From contig JAFGOZ010000071.1 in assembly GCA_016926235.1 (NCBI GenBank), positions 1 to 64,000 on the forward strand: DNA of 64,000 nt. The letters run 5' to 3'. The position numbers and the translations under genes are program-made. Position 1 is the first letter of the stretch. Every line of letters begins with the position of its first letter. The notes under the pieces were generated by a model that saw nothing but the letters and a program-made list of their open reading frames with translations, had not been told where the DNA came from and ran no database searches. Positions 36,923-44,903 of the stretch are shown one piece after another. This DNA is from Bacteroidales bacterium. GTDB taxonomy: Bacteria; Bacteroidota; Bacteroidia; Bacteroidales; UBA10428.

Positions 36923-39391
36923 TTAAATTCCTTTTTTAGCCCTGTTTAGTTTTTCCTCGTCACTAAAGTCATTTGTAACGGTATGACCATTTAGAGGTAA
37001 TATTTTCTCATGAATAGCGTCTAAAATCCATGAAGCTTGAGGAAAGAAGTAATCTTCGAGCTCATGGGCAGGGATGATCCAGTTACGTGATCCCACCACC
37101 ACAGGTGGAGCATCCAGGTAATCAAATGCCAGCTCGGTTATGTTTTGAGCCATATCTTTAAGATATGATCCACGCTCATTTGCATCACTGGTAAGCAATA
37201 TGCGGCCGGTTTTCTTCAATGATTCGATTACCAGGTCGTAGTTGAACGGCACTAGTGAACGAGCATCTATAATCTCTGCTGAGAGGCCATATTTTTCTTT
37301 TAAAATATCTGCAGCTTCAATAGCTCTGTAAAGTGTAGCACCGATAGTTAGAATAGTAATATCACTTCCTTCACGCTTAATATCTGGTTCCCCTAATGGA
37401 ATTTCATAATAACCTTCAGGTACCCCTCCCTTGTGAAATTCTTCGCCAATTCCATATAAGCGCTGGCTTTCAAAGAAGATAACCGGGTCGGCTCCCTGTA
37501 AGGCAGCATTCATCAAGCCCTTTGAATCGTATGGAGTAGCAGGGAAGACTACTTTCAACCCGGGTATATGTGCTACTAATGAAGACCAGTCCTGTGAATG
37601 TTGTGCGCCATATTTTGACCCTACAGAAACCCTCAAAACTACAGGCATTTTTATGAGGTTCCCGCTCATAGCCTGCCATTTGGGCATCTGGTTAAATACT
37701 TCATCACCTGAACGACCTAAAAAGTCGCAATACATAATTTCAGGCATTACACGGCCACCGCAAATTGCGTAACCAATAGCTGTACCAACAATAGATCCTT
37801 CAGATATAGGTGAGTTAAATAACCGATGATAAGGTAATGCTTCGGTTAAACCACGATATACTGCAAAAGCACCACCCCAGTCACGATTTTCTTCACCATA
37901 AGCTATAAAAGTCGGATCTTTATAAAACCTGTCGATAATTGCTTCGAATAGTCCGTCACGAAGCTGGTATTGCTTCATGGATGAATGCGGTTTACCGTTT
38001 TCATCAAATGCAAAACGTTCTTTTCTGGCTATCTGCTGTACTCTAGGATTCTCTGTGATAGGATGATTCACATCAACTGGACGATCTTCCATTTTGTCTA
38101 TTGACTCATCCGCAAACATCATTTCGCCAATAAGGTTTGGATATTTAACCATATCCATACGTGGTGATACCTCGTCATTTATTGAAAGTTTCATCGCATA
38201 TGTTACCAGTTCTTCAGCTTCTTTCTTAATTTTTTCAAGAGAAGCTTTAGCAGCAACTTTAGCTTTTACTAGTTCATTACCGTATGAAATAATAGAATCA
38301 ACTTCCTGCCATGATTCAACCTCCTCTTTTGAACGGTAGGATGAAGAATCTGAAGGTGAGTGACCACTAAAACGATATGTTAATACATCCAGAAAGACAG
38401 GGCCTTTCTTTTCTTTAATAATTTGCATCTTACGCTTATATGCATCAATCAAAGCAAGCGGGTTATAGCCATCAACCCGTTCAGCATGGGCATTGTATAT
38501 ATTTAAACCTGCTCCTACCCTTGCAGCTATATCGTAGCCCATAGTTTCTCCACAGGTCTGGCCACCCATGCCATACTGGTTATTCATAATATTGAAAACA
38601 AGTGGTAATCCACCTTTCATATCTCCTTCCCACAGTTTTTCAAATTGATCCATCACGGCAAACATCAGGCCTTCCCAAACCGGACCACAAGCCAGAGATG
38701 CATCACCAATATTTGCTACCACAATACCAGGCTTACGGTTCACCTTTTTATAAAGTGCTGCCCCTACAGCGATATCACCTGATCCACCTACAATAGCATT
38801 GTTTGGATAAATACCAAAAGGAGTAAAAAAGGCGTGCATGGATCCACCCAAACCTTTATTAAACCCTGTTTCACGGGCAAATATCTCTGCCAGGGTACCA
38901 TAAGTTAAAAACCGAATAGCAAGAGATTTCACATCTCCTTTATGACCTTTTTCCACTATGGAAAGTATGCGGCCTCCAAAGAAGTCTTTCATGATCTTCA
39001 TCAGGCTCTTATCATCCAGCTTGTGTATTACCGAAAGTCCTTTAGCCAGAATCTCACCATGCGAACGGTGAGAACCAAAAATATAATCATCAATTCCCAG
39101 GTTGTAAGCCATACCAACCGCAGCAGCTTCCTGCCCTATTGAAAGGTGTGCAGGACCAGGGTGATTATATTTAATACCATTATATTCATTGGTAGTTTTT
39201 ACCAGGTTCAACATGGTCTCAAACTCTCTTATAATAACCATGTCTCGATAAATCCTTACCAGATCATCATTCGAATAATTCTTCTTCTCATCGGTAATGC
39301 TCTTGTTATAAGCATTTACAGGAATTGGGTCAATTTTTAACACTCCCGACTTCCGAACCTTCTTTGGATCAATAAATTGACTTTTTGGCAT
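36923..39391 (-). CDS. Fused E1 alpha-beta subunit of a 2-oxoacid/acetoin-type dehydrogenase
   Basis: This 822-residue thiamine-diphosphate enzyme joins E1 alpha (about residues 45-430) and E1 beta (about 480-800) in one chain. The alpha part has FGSHRSHGEILAKG, a GSMHAFF motif, and the TPP fold GDASLACGPVWEG ... NNQYGMGGQ, with GDA where GDG is common. The beta part has YGEENRDWGGAF, GYAICGGRVMPEIMY, KYGAQHSQDWSSL and a transketolase C-terminal domain. Such fused E1 proteins in Bacteroidota are usually annotated as branched-chain or acetoin-type dehydrogenases. With the E2 gene just upstream it should form an acyl-CoA-producing complex, here placed in a sugar operon. No E3 (dihydrolipoamide dehydrogenase) gene is in the window. 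Confidence 0.88.
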   Translation of the reverse strand: MPKSQFIDPKKVRKSGVLKIDPIPVNAYNKSITDEKKNYSNDDLVRIYRDMVIIREFETMLNLVKTTNEYNGIKYNHPGPAHLSIGQEAAAVGMAYNLGIDDYIFGSHRSHGEILAKGLSVIHKLDDKSLMKIMKDFFGGRILSIVEKGHKGDVKSLAIRFLTYGTLAEIFARETGFNKGLGGSMHAFFTPFGIYPNNAIVGGSGDIAVGAALYKKVNRKPGIVVANIGDASLACGPVWEGLMFAVMDQFEKLWEGDMKGGLPLVFNIMNNQYGMGGQTCGETMGYDIAARVGAGLNIYNAHAERVDGYNPLALIDAYKRKMQIIKEKKGPVFLDVLTYRFSGHSPSDSSSYRSKEEVESWQEVDSIISYGNELVKAKVAAKASLEKIKKEAEELVTYAMKLSINDEVSPRMDMVKYPNLIGEMMFADESIDKMEDRPVDVNHPITENPRVQQIARKERFAFDENGKPHSSMKQYQLRDGLFEAIIDRFYKDPTFIAYGEENRDWGGAFAVYRGLTEALPYHRLFNSPISEGSIVGTAIGYAICGGRVMPEIMYCDFLGRSGDEVFNQMPKWQAMSGNLIKMPVVLRVSVGSKYGAQHSQDWSSLVAHIPGLKVVFPATPYDSKGLMNAALQGADPVIFFESQRLYGIGEEFHKGGVPEGYYEIPLGEPDIKREGSDITILTIGATLYRAIEAADILKEKYGLSAEIIDARSLVPFNYDLVIESLKKTGRILLTSDANERGSYLKDMAQNITELAFDYLDAPPVVVGSRNWIIPAHELEDYFFPQASWILDAIHEKILPLNGHTVTNDFSDEEKLNRAKKGI

Positions 39392-39433
39392 TATTTTATT
39401 TTTTATAAATTCTTCTCTTTTTTAGTATTGTTC

Positions 39434-39475
39434 CCAGGCAGTTTGGTGGAGAAACCAATCCACCAAATCACCTGG
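39434..39475 (-). other. Long hairpin between the E2 and E1 genes
   Basis: CCAGGCAGTTTGGTGGA at 39434-39450 and TCCACCAAATCACCTGG at 39459-39475 form a 17-bp stem with two mismatches and an 8-nt loop. It lies in the 120-nt gap of the leftward operon. No T-run follows in the direction of transcription, so it is not an intrinsic terminator. It may be an mRNA-stability or processing element that sets E2 and E1 levels apart. Confidence 0.55.
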
Positions 39476-39511
39476 AATCAATAACTATGAACTAACAGAC
39501 ACCATTAAGTA

Positions 39512-40753
39512 TTACACTATTTCAGTTGAAAAGTTTTCAATCTCATTTTTTATTTCTGCCAGGAATTTCGTGGCAGGCCCACCATCCAATGCACGGTGAT
39601 CGTATGTTAGGGATAACCCGATGTAGGGTATAAATGCAAATGTCCCGTCTTCTGTCAAAGCAGGACGGTTAATTATGGTATTTACACCCAAAATCCCCGC
39701 CTGGGGCATATTAAGTACCGGAGTAAACATCTCAACCCCGTAATTCCCTAAGTTTGACACAGTAAATGTAGCAGCCTGGCTCGAAAGTAAATCGGGATTT
39801 ATACTTCCATTCTTACATGCGAGCGCTACAGCTTTCAATTGAGCTGACAGTTTAGTCAGTGTAAGCTTATCCGCATTACGAACTGCAGGAACCATCAATC
39901 CCCTGTCCGTATCAACAGCTAAACCCAAATGAACGTTGTTAAATTTACGGATGGAATCGCCAATAAAGTGGACATTTGCATCCGGATGTTTCTGCAATGC
40001 CTTTATCACTGCATAACAGATCATATCATTCAGGGTAATATCATGTTTGTATCCTTCTTTGGCAAGGGATTTTATCTTTTTACGCAATGCAAGGATTTTT
40101 CGTGCATCGGCACTTAGATGGTGAGTAAGCTGTGCTGTATTCTGTAATGAAGCATACATGGCATTTGCAATAAGCTTGCGAATGTTGGAAAGCTTCATAT
40201 CTGTATAATCATGGTCTGCTTCAAAAGGGCCGGGTTCTATAATAGCGGCAATAGCAGCAGCAGTGGAAGTTTTTGCCGACTCCAGATCGCGAACGATTAT
40301 GCGGCCTTTGGGCCCACTACCGGTAATGTTGCTTAATGCAATTCCTTTTTCCTTTGCTATTCTTCTGGCAAGTGGTGAAATTTTTATTTTACCATCTGTT
40401 GCAGTAGCTTTTACAACAACTTTCTTCTCCGTGTCCTTCTTCTTTTCAGGCTCTGGCTTTAATTTTTCAGATTCATTAGTGCTTCCTGCCGGTTTAAATT
40501 CATCGGTTTTTTCACCCTTATTGCCGATTACAGCCACATTGGTTAAAACCGGCACCTCATCTCCCTCTCCGTAAAAAACCTCAAGAAGAATACCGCTTTC
40601 AGTACTTTCTTCATCAAATGATGCTTTATCCGTTTCATAACTGAACAAAACATCCCCTTTTTCCACTTTATCTCCCTTTTTCTTGTGCCATACAGAGATA
40701 ATGCAACTTTCAACTGATTGTCCCTGTTTTGGCATAATTATAGCTGTAGCCAT
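39512..40753 (-). CDS. Dihydrolipoamide acyltransferase (E2) of a 2-oxoacid/acetoin-type complex
   Basis: This 413-residue E2 core protein has a lipoyl domain at about residues 2-77, with the lipoylated Lys in ETDKASF. An acidic/Lys-rich linker follows, then the peripheral-subunit-binding domain (KISPLARRIAKEKG and GSGPKGRI, about 125-160). The catalytic domain ends in TYDHRALDGGPATKF, which holds the active-site His and Asp. An open frame runs up to 40930, but the Met at 40753 starts the lipoyl domain directly (MATAIIMPKQGQ), so I use it. It is the first gene of the operon and reads from the promoter at 40928-40957. It passes acyl groups from the fused E1 to coenzyme A. Confidence 0.92.
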   Translation of the reverse strand: MATAIIMPKQGQSVESCIISVWHKKKGDKVEKGDVLFSYETDKASFDEESTESGILLEVFYGEGDEVPVLTNVAVIGNKGEKTDEFKPAGSTNESEKLKPEPEKKKDTEKKVVVKATATDGKIKISPLARRIAKEKGIALSNITGSGPKGRIIVRDLESAKTSTAAAIAAIIEPGPFEADHDYTDMKLSNIRKLIANAMYASLQNTAQLTHHLSADARKILALRKKIKSLAKEGYKHDITLNDMICYAVIKALQKHPDANVHFIGDSIRKFNNVHLGLAVDTDRGLMVPAVRNADKLTLTKLSAQLKAVALACKNGSINPDLLSSQAATFTVSNLGNYGVEMFTPVLNMPQAGILGVNTIINRPALTEDGTFAFIPYIGLSLTYDHRALDGGPATKFLAEIKNEIENFSTEIV

Positions 40754-40904
40754 AAAATTTGTATTATTAAAACCTTTAAAAATGCAAATTTCTGTGTTGC
40801 TGCGAAAATTTAACATCTTCATCCCGCCCAGCTGGACTTCGGTGTTAAATTTTCTTGCGCCTTGAACTTTACTATTATTAAAGATTTTTTTATTAATTAT
40901 TACA

Positions 40905-40924
40905 ATACTTGTATATACAAGTAT
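40905..40924. promoter_or_regulatory. Perfect 20-bp palindrome, likely GntR/HutC operator
   Basis: ATACTTGTATATACAAGTAT is a perfect 20-bp palindrome containing the TTGTATATACAA-type core typical of HutC-subfamily GntR operators. It lies in the divergent gap between the regulator gene and the E2 operon, just downstream of the predicted leftward -7 element, where a bound repressor would block initiation. A second, shorter GTATAC dyad is at 40961-40966. Confidence 0.75.
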
Positions 40925-40927
40925 GTG

Positions 40928-40957
40928 CAAATTTATTAATTTATTCTTATTTTACAA
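40928..40957 (-). promoter_or_regulatory. Leftward promoter of the E2-E1-PHP-SDR-ADH operon
   Basis: On the minus strand TAAATTTG (40935-40928) matches TAnnTTTG, and TTGT (40957-40954) serves as the -33 element with a 18-19 bp spacer. Transcription would start near 40921, inside the palindrome at 40905-40924, and leave a leader of about 165 nt before the E2 start. Confidence 0.55.
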
Positions 40958-41032
40958 TAGGTATACAAAATTTATTTTTACATGTCTCCAAAAATATATA
41001 CACAAATCATGAAGTTGTAAACATTTATTTTC

Positions 41033-41040
41033 TATATTTG
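41033..41040 (+). promoter_or_regulatory. -7 element of the GntR-family gene
   Basis: TATATTTG is an exact TAnnTTTG match 46 nt before the ATG at 41087. No clear -33 element at standard spacing (a TTG is at 41015-41017). Confidence 0.45.
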
Positions 41041-41086
41041 CTGATTGATACAGAAAAATTGAAGAAACTTGTAAAGTTTTTACGGA

Positions 41087-41797
41087 ATGACAACACAAAT
41101 ACCACAATACAGAAAGGTATACGAGACATTAAGAAAACATATTTTAAGTGGTACTTATAGTGAAGGTGCATTATTACCCTCTGAAAATGAACTATGTAAA
41201 GTGCATGGCATTACTCGTCCCACCGTTCGGAAAGCCCTTGATGCCCTGTTAAATGAAGGCTATATTAAAAAGCAACAAGGCAAAGGCAGCATAGTAATGG
41301 GTAAACCAAAAGGTATTGGAATACTTTCCCTTACAGGAACAACTTCGGCTATCGGGCAGGAAAACCTGAAAACCACTATCATAGTTAAACCGGAAATACG
41401 CCCCTGGGATAAAGCTTTTGGATTTGATCTTGCACAGGAAGAAAAGGAACTAGGATGTATTTACATGGAAAGGCTCCGGATAATTAACAACAAACCTGTA
41501 TTTTTTGATGTGACCATGCTCCCGAATATCAACCTTCCCCGTTTTACTTCCCGCAATTTTGAAAACAAATCCCTTTTCGATGTACTTCGAAAAAATTATC
41601 AGATACAGGTAAAAGGAGGCGAACAGGAACTACTGGCTATAACCGCTGATGAAAAATTACAAACTTACTTCAATGTACAACCCGGCCACCCTATTTTACA
41701 GATAAACCGCAAGCTGGAGACCAATAAGCTAAACTTTTTCTTTTACAGCCAGATATTCTGTAACACTACGGATTATGGATTGTTTGGGACGTTCTAA
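41087..41797 (+). CDS. GntR/HutC-family transcriptional regulator (UTRA domain)
   Basis: This 236-residue regulator has an N-terminal winged helix (YRKVYETLRKHILSGTYSEGALLPSENELCKVHGITRPTVRKALDALLNEGYI) with the family's LPSE and TRxTVRxAL motifs. A UTRA ligand-binding domain follows from about residue 90 (CIYMERLRIINNKPVFFDVTMLP and ending YSQIFCNTTDYGLF). HutC-type UTRA domains bind small metabolites such as sugar phosphates or organic acids. It is transcribed away from the E2 operon, and the perfect palindrome at 40905 in the shared gap is its probable site. It most likely represses that operon until the pathway's inducer appears. Confidence 0.92.
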   Translation: MTTQIPQYRKVYETLRKHILSGTYSEGALLPSENELCKVHGITRPTVRKALDALLNEGYIKKQQGKGSIVMGKPKGIGILSLTGTTSAIGQENLKTTIIVKPEIRPWDKAFGFDLAQEEKELGCIYMERLRIINNKPVFFDVTMLPNINLPRFTSRNFENKSLFDVLRKNYQIQVKGGEQELLAITADEKLQTYFNVQPGHPILQINRKLETNKLNFFFYSQIFCNTTDYGLFGTF

Positions 41798-41805
41798 ATA
41801 TCTTT

Positions 41806-41938
41806 CACTTCTCCGGGGCTTCAATATCCTGTGCTACTATGTTTCTACCAAACTTTCACTCCTACAGAGCTTCAAATAGAAATAATATTTAGCATAATCA
41901 TAAATAAAAGTCCCGGAGGAACGACAGAATGATAGTAA
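41806..41938. repeat. Fragment of an interspersed Bacteroidota intergenic repeat
   Basis: The stretch contains CTTCTCCGGGGCTTC near the left end, CACTCCTACAGAGCTTC in the middle, and AAAGTCCCGGAGGAACGACAG near the right end, the last being roughly the complement of the first. I recognise this type of sequence as a common noncoding repeat in Bacteroidota genomes. Here it fills most of the convergent gap between the GntR gene and fucI. Confidence 0.45.
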
Positions 41939-41991
41939 AAGACAATAATAATAAATATGAGCTCTAAAAGATCAGCACAAAACTTTCTTAA

Positions 41992-42048
41992 ACCGCAAAG
42001 GCACGAAGTCGCAAAGATTTTTTCTCTGCATCTTCGAGCCTCAGCGGT
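41992..42048. repeat. Imperfect hairpin repeat downstream of fucI
   Basis: The left arm at 41992-42016 (ACCGCAAAGGCACGAAG...) and the right arm at 42024-42048 (...CTTCGAGCCTCAGCGGT) pair at about 18 of 25 positions around a 7-nt loop. It begins 18 nt beyond the fucI stop and may act as its 3' end structure. The arm sequence is a common intergenic repeat type in Bacteroidota. Confidence 0.5.
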
Positions 42049-42065
42049 GAATATTTTAAAAACCT

Positions 42066-43850
42066 CTACCCGTAAATTGGCCCATATGTATCGCAAGCTC
42101 TGTAGTCCGAACCTTCAGCATCCATACCAAAGGCACTCCAGGCACTCGGACGGAATATCTTTTCGTCCGATACATTGTGCATGCAAACTGGTATACGCAA
42201 CATAGATGCCAGTGTGATCAGATCAGCGCCGATATGTCCGTAGGAGAATGCACCATGGTTGGCACCCCAGTTGGCCATTACACTATATACATCCCTAAAG
42301 GCTCCTTTACCTGTGAGGTTTGGAACAAACCAGGTAGTTGGCCAGGTGGGATTGGTACGCTCATCCAGTTGTTCGTGTACCTCTTTCGGTAACTCAACTG
42401 TATATCCTTCGGCTATTTGCAATACAGGGCCTAATCCTTTTACAAGATTAATACGCGACATGGTAATAGGCATGCTTCCCTTTGTTAGGAATGTAGAAGA
42501 ATAACCACCTCCCCTGAAATATTCAAGTACGGCAGGTCCCCAGGTCGTATTTTCCAGACATTTCTCTATTTCGTCGTTGGTTATATCCCACCAGGGTTTC
42601 ATGGCAGGTTTACCGTCAATAGTCTGTTGTCCTGTACCATCCAATGCAGAAGGACCTGAATTAATCAAGTGTATAAATCCATTGGCCGCCAAACCGGTTG
42701 GTTTGTAACCTGTAACACGTTCAGTTGCCTCAGCACTCCAGTAGGTACGTACATCACTAAATACCTGTGCAGAACCGGTAAGTAAATGCCCAAATAGCAT
42801 AGCAGCGCCATTTAAACTGTCGTTTTCAGTGGCTAAAATAAATGGCTGACGTAATCCGTTCCAGTCAAATGATGAACACATGATTGCTTCCATGAAGTCC
42901 CCATTTGGGAAATGGTCAGTCCACTGACGTTGTCCCTGGAAACCACCTGCTATGCCGTTGCGGCCCATGGCTTCCTCACCAAAACCTAATTCAGCCAGGC
43001 GTGGATTCCCTATCATCAAATCCCTGGCAATAAGGGTCATTTTCACTACAAATTCCCAGTCTTTATCTTTCTCCTCACGGCTTCTTTGTTTACCGGCAGG
43101 ATTGTAGTCTTTCCCCTCCTTGCATTTTGCTTTCACCCAGGCCATGGCTTTTTTAAATTCTTCGGGATCGTAGATATCCTCTTCAACCCGACGGGCAAAT
43201 TCGCTCATATCTACAAATTCGATGCGAATTCCAAGATATTCCTCAAAGAAATCAGGGTTAACGATAGAACCAGCAATACCCATGGAAACAGCGCCCATTG
43301 AAACGTAGGATTTACCTTTCATTGTAGCAACTGCAAGCCCGGCTTTCGCAAAGCGTAAAAGTTTTTCCTGTACGTCAGTAGGTATGGAATTATCACCGGC
43401 ATCCTGCACATCTCTTCCGTAAATACTAAAAGCAGGCAATCCTTTCTGGTTATGCCCTGCCAAAACTGCTGCCAGGTATACAGCACCCGGGCGCTCTGTT
43501 CCATTAAACCCCCATACAGCTTTTGGAGTTAACGGATCCATATCCATAGTCTCGCTGCCATAGCACCAGCAAGGAGTTACGGTAAGAGAAACTCCTACCC
43601 CTTCGCGGGCAAACTTATCAGCACATGCAGCAGCCTCAGCTACACCACCAATGCAGGTGTCTGCTATTACACATTCCACCTTGCTGCCATCCGGATGACG
43701 AAGATTTTTTTCAAAGAATGCCGCTGCTGTTTTGGCCATATTCATGGTTTGATCTTCCAAAGATTCGCGAACGCCACCCCAGCGTCCGTCAATGGTTGGC
43801 CTTATTCCTATTTTAGGCAATCTGCCTATAAAACGATTGGTTTTTGTCAT
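42066..43850 (-). CDS. fucI: L-fucose isomerase
   Basis: This 594-residue enzyme (the E. coli one is 591) converts L-fucose to L-fuculose using a divalent metal. Conserved stretches include [22 protein letters not shown] at the N-terminus, [13 protein letters not shown], the metal-ligand segment with [18 protein letters not shown], and WAGE-equivalent positions in the C-terminal third ([18 protein letters not shown]). The C-terminus holds [24 protein letters not shown]. It is the last gene of the leftward fucose unit, separated from the lactonase gene by a 110-nt gap with a repeat hairpin. Its product would normally go to a fuculokinase and a fuculose-1-phosphate aldolase, neither of which is in the window. 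Confidence 0.95.
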   Translation of the reverse strand: MTKTNRFIGRLPKIGIRPTIDGRWGGVRESLEDQTMNMAKTAAAFFEKNLRHPDGSKVECVIADTCIGGVAEAAACADKFAREGVGVSLTVTPCWCYGSETMDMDPLTPKAVWGFNGTERPGAVYLAAVLAGHNQKGLPAFSIYGRDVQDAGDNSIPTDVQEKLLRFAKAGLAVATMKGKSYVSMGAVSMGIAGSIVNPDFFEEYLGIRIEFVDMSEFARRVEEDIYDPEEFKKAMAWVKAKCKEGKDYNPAGKQRSREEKDKDWEFVVKMTLIARDLMIGNPRLAELGFGEEAMGRNGIAGGFQGQRQWTDHFPNGDFMEAIMCSSFDWNGLRQPFILATENDSLNGAAMLFGHLLTGSAQVFSDVRTYWSAEATERVTGYKPTGLAANGFIHLINSGPSALDGTGQQTIDGKPAMKPWWDITNDEIEKCLENTTWGPAVLEYFRGGGYSSTFLTKGSMPITMSRINLVKGLGPVLQIAEGYTVELPKEVHEQLDERTNPTWPTTWFVPNLTGKGAFRDVYSVMANWGANHGAFSYGHIGADLITLASMLRIPVCMHNVSDEKIFRPSAWSAFGMDAEGSDYRACDTYGPIYG

Positions 43851-43891
43851 TGTTAGTATATTTTATAGTTATTTGTTTGTCTATGGTCGGG

Positions 43892-43956
43892 GGCTTCGAA
43901 TCCGCTCAGCCGCCTTATTTTGCGTATGTTAGGCCACTGAGCAGAGTCGAAGTGCC
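43892..43956. repeat. REP-like hairpin between lactonase and fucI genes
   Basis: GGCTTCGAATCCGCTCAG near 43892 pairs with CTGAGCAGAGTCGAAGTGCC near 43937, with a few mismatches around a ~17-nt loop. The TTCGA-TCCGCTCAG core is a widespread palindromic intergenic repeat of Bacteroidota. Placed inside an operon it could form a processing or stabilising hairpin. Confidence 0.6.
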
Positions 43957-43960
43957 GGCT

Positions 43961-44788
43961 TTATAATCTATACACTTCCACCGCATTCTTACCCAGAATC
44001 CTTTCCTGCTCATCACTGGATAATTTTACAATAAATTTCTTCACGAGATCAATCCACTTATTATATTCTGTAGCTACAAGACATACAGGCCAGTCAGAGC
44101 CCAACATTAGTCTTTTAGAACCAAATGCTTCAATAACTACATCCACATAGGGTTTTAACTGATCTTCCGACCAGTCCTTAAAATCTGCTTCAGTAACCAT
44201 CCCTGATATTTTACAATATACATTCTCCCGTTTTGCCAGTTCTATGATGTTTTCCTTCCACGGAGAAAAAATATTGTCTTTAATCTTCGGTTTAGCAATA
44301 TGATCCAGTACAAAAGCCTGGTTGGGATGCTTATCTACAAACTGAATAGTATAGGGTAAATGCTTTTCAAAGATCAGAATGTCATAAACGAGATTGTATC
44401 TTTTTAAAAGAGATACTCCTTTATTAAAATCATCACGCAGAATAAACTGATCGTCTGGTTCATCCTGCACTACATGACGAAGCCCCTTAAGGTTTTTATC
44501 ATAGGCATATTTTGCGATGAGATGATCAACATTTTTGTTCACTAAGGGCAACCACCCTACTACACCTTTTATAAATTCATTATTACGTGCCATTTTCAGC
44601 AGCCACCTCGTTTCATCTTCAATTTGGCGGGCTTGAACAGAAATTACCCCATCTACTCCAGCCTGTGTAATTTCATTATGCAGATGAGCCGGCAGAAAGT
44701 CCCTTCGTATTGTTTTCATTTCTTCATTTATCCAGCCAAAATCGTCAGTATTATAATGCCAGAAATGATGATGGGTATCTATTATCAT
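43961..44788 (-). CDS. L-fuconolactonase-type amidohydrolase (COG3618)
   Basis: This 275-residue TIM-barrel hydrolase of the amidohydrolase_2/COG3618 group has metal-site DTHHHFWHY at residues 3-11. The family loop LRHVVQDEPDD is near residue 102, LDHIAKP near 162, and YCKISGMV near 195. RLMLGSDWPVC near 228 carries the conserved Asp, and the chain ends GKNAVEVYRL. Family members with these motifs open sugar 1,4- or 1,5-lactones, and next to an L-fucose dehydrogenase-type AKR the expected substrate is L-fucono-lactone, giving L-fuconate. It lies between the AKR (115-nt gap) and fucI. Confidence 0.87.
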   Translation of the reverse strand: MIIDTHHHFWHYNTDDFGWINEEMKTIRRDFLPAHLHNEITQAGVDGVISVQARQIEDETRWLLKMARNNEFIKGVVGWLPLVNKNVDHLIAKYAYDKNLKGLRHVVQDEPDDQFILRDDFNKGVSLLKRYNLVYDILIFEKHLPYTIQFVDKHPNQAFVLDHIAKPKIKDNIFSPWKENIIELAKRENVYCKISGMVTEADFKDWSEDQLKPYVDVVIEAFGSKRLMLGSDWPVCLVATEYNKWIDLVKKFIVKLSSDEQERILGKNAVEVYRL

Positions 44789-44810
44789 ATTAAAATTATT
44801 TTATGGGATT

Positions 44811-44851
44811 TAGTGTTTTTGTGTGAGAAAATAATTACCACAAAGACACTA
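44811..44851. repeat. Hairpin between the AKR and lactonase genes
   Basis: TAGTGTTTTTGTG at 44811-44823 and CACAAAGACACTA at 44839-44851 pair at 12 of 13 positions around a 15-nt loop. The CACAAAGACACTA type of sequence is another common Bacteroidota intergenic repeat. It is the second such hairpin inside this operon. Confidence 0.5.
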
Positions 44852-44903
44852 TGATACAAAAATTCACTAAAAAATATCTCAAAAAACTATTCAAAGCATA
44901 AAA

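Noticed and set aside
40754..40930. 59-residue N-terminal extension of E2
   Set aside because: The extension overlaps the promoter region and the lipoyl domain starts directly at the Met at 40753.
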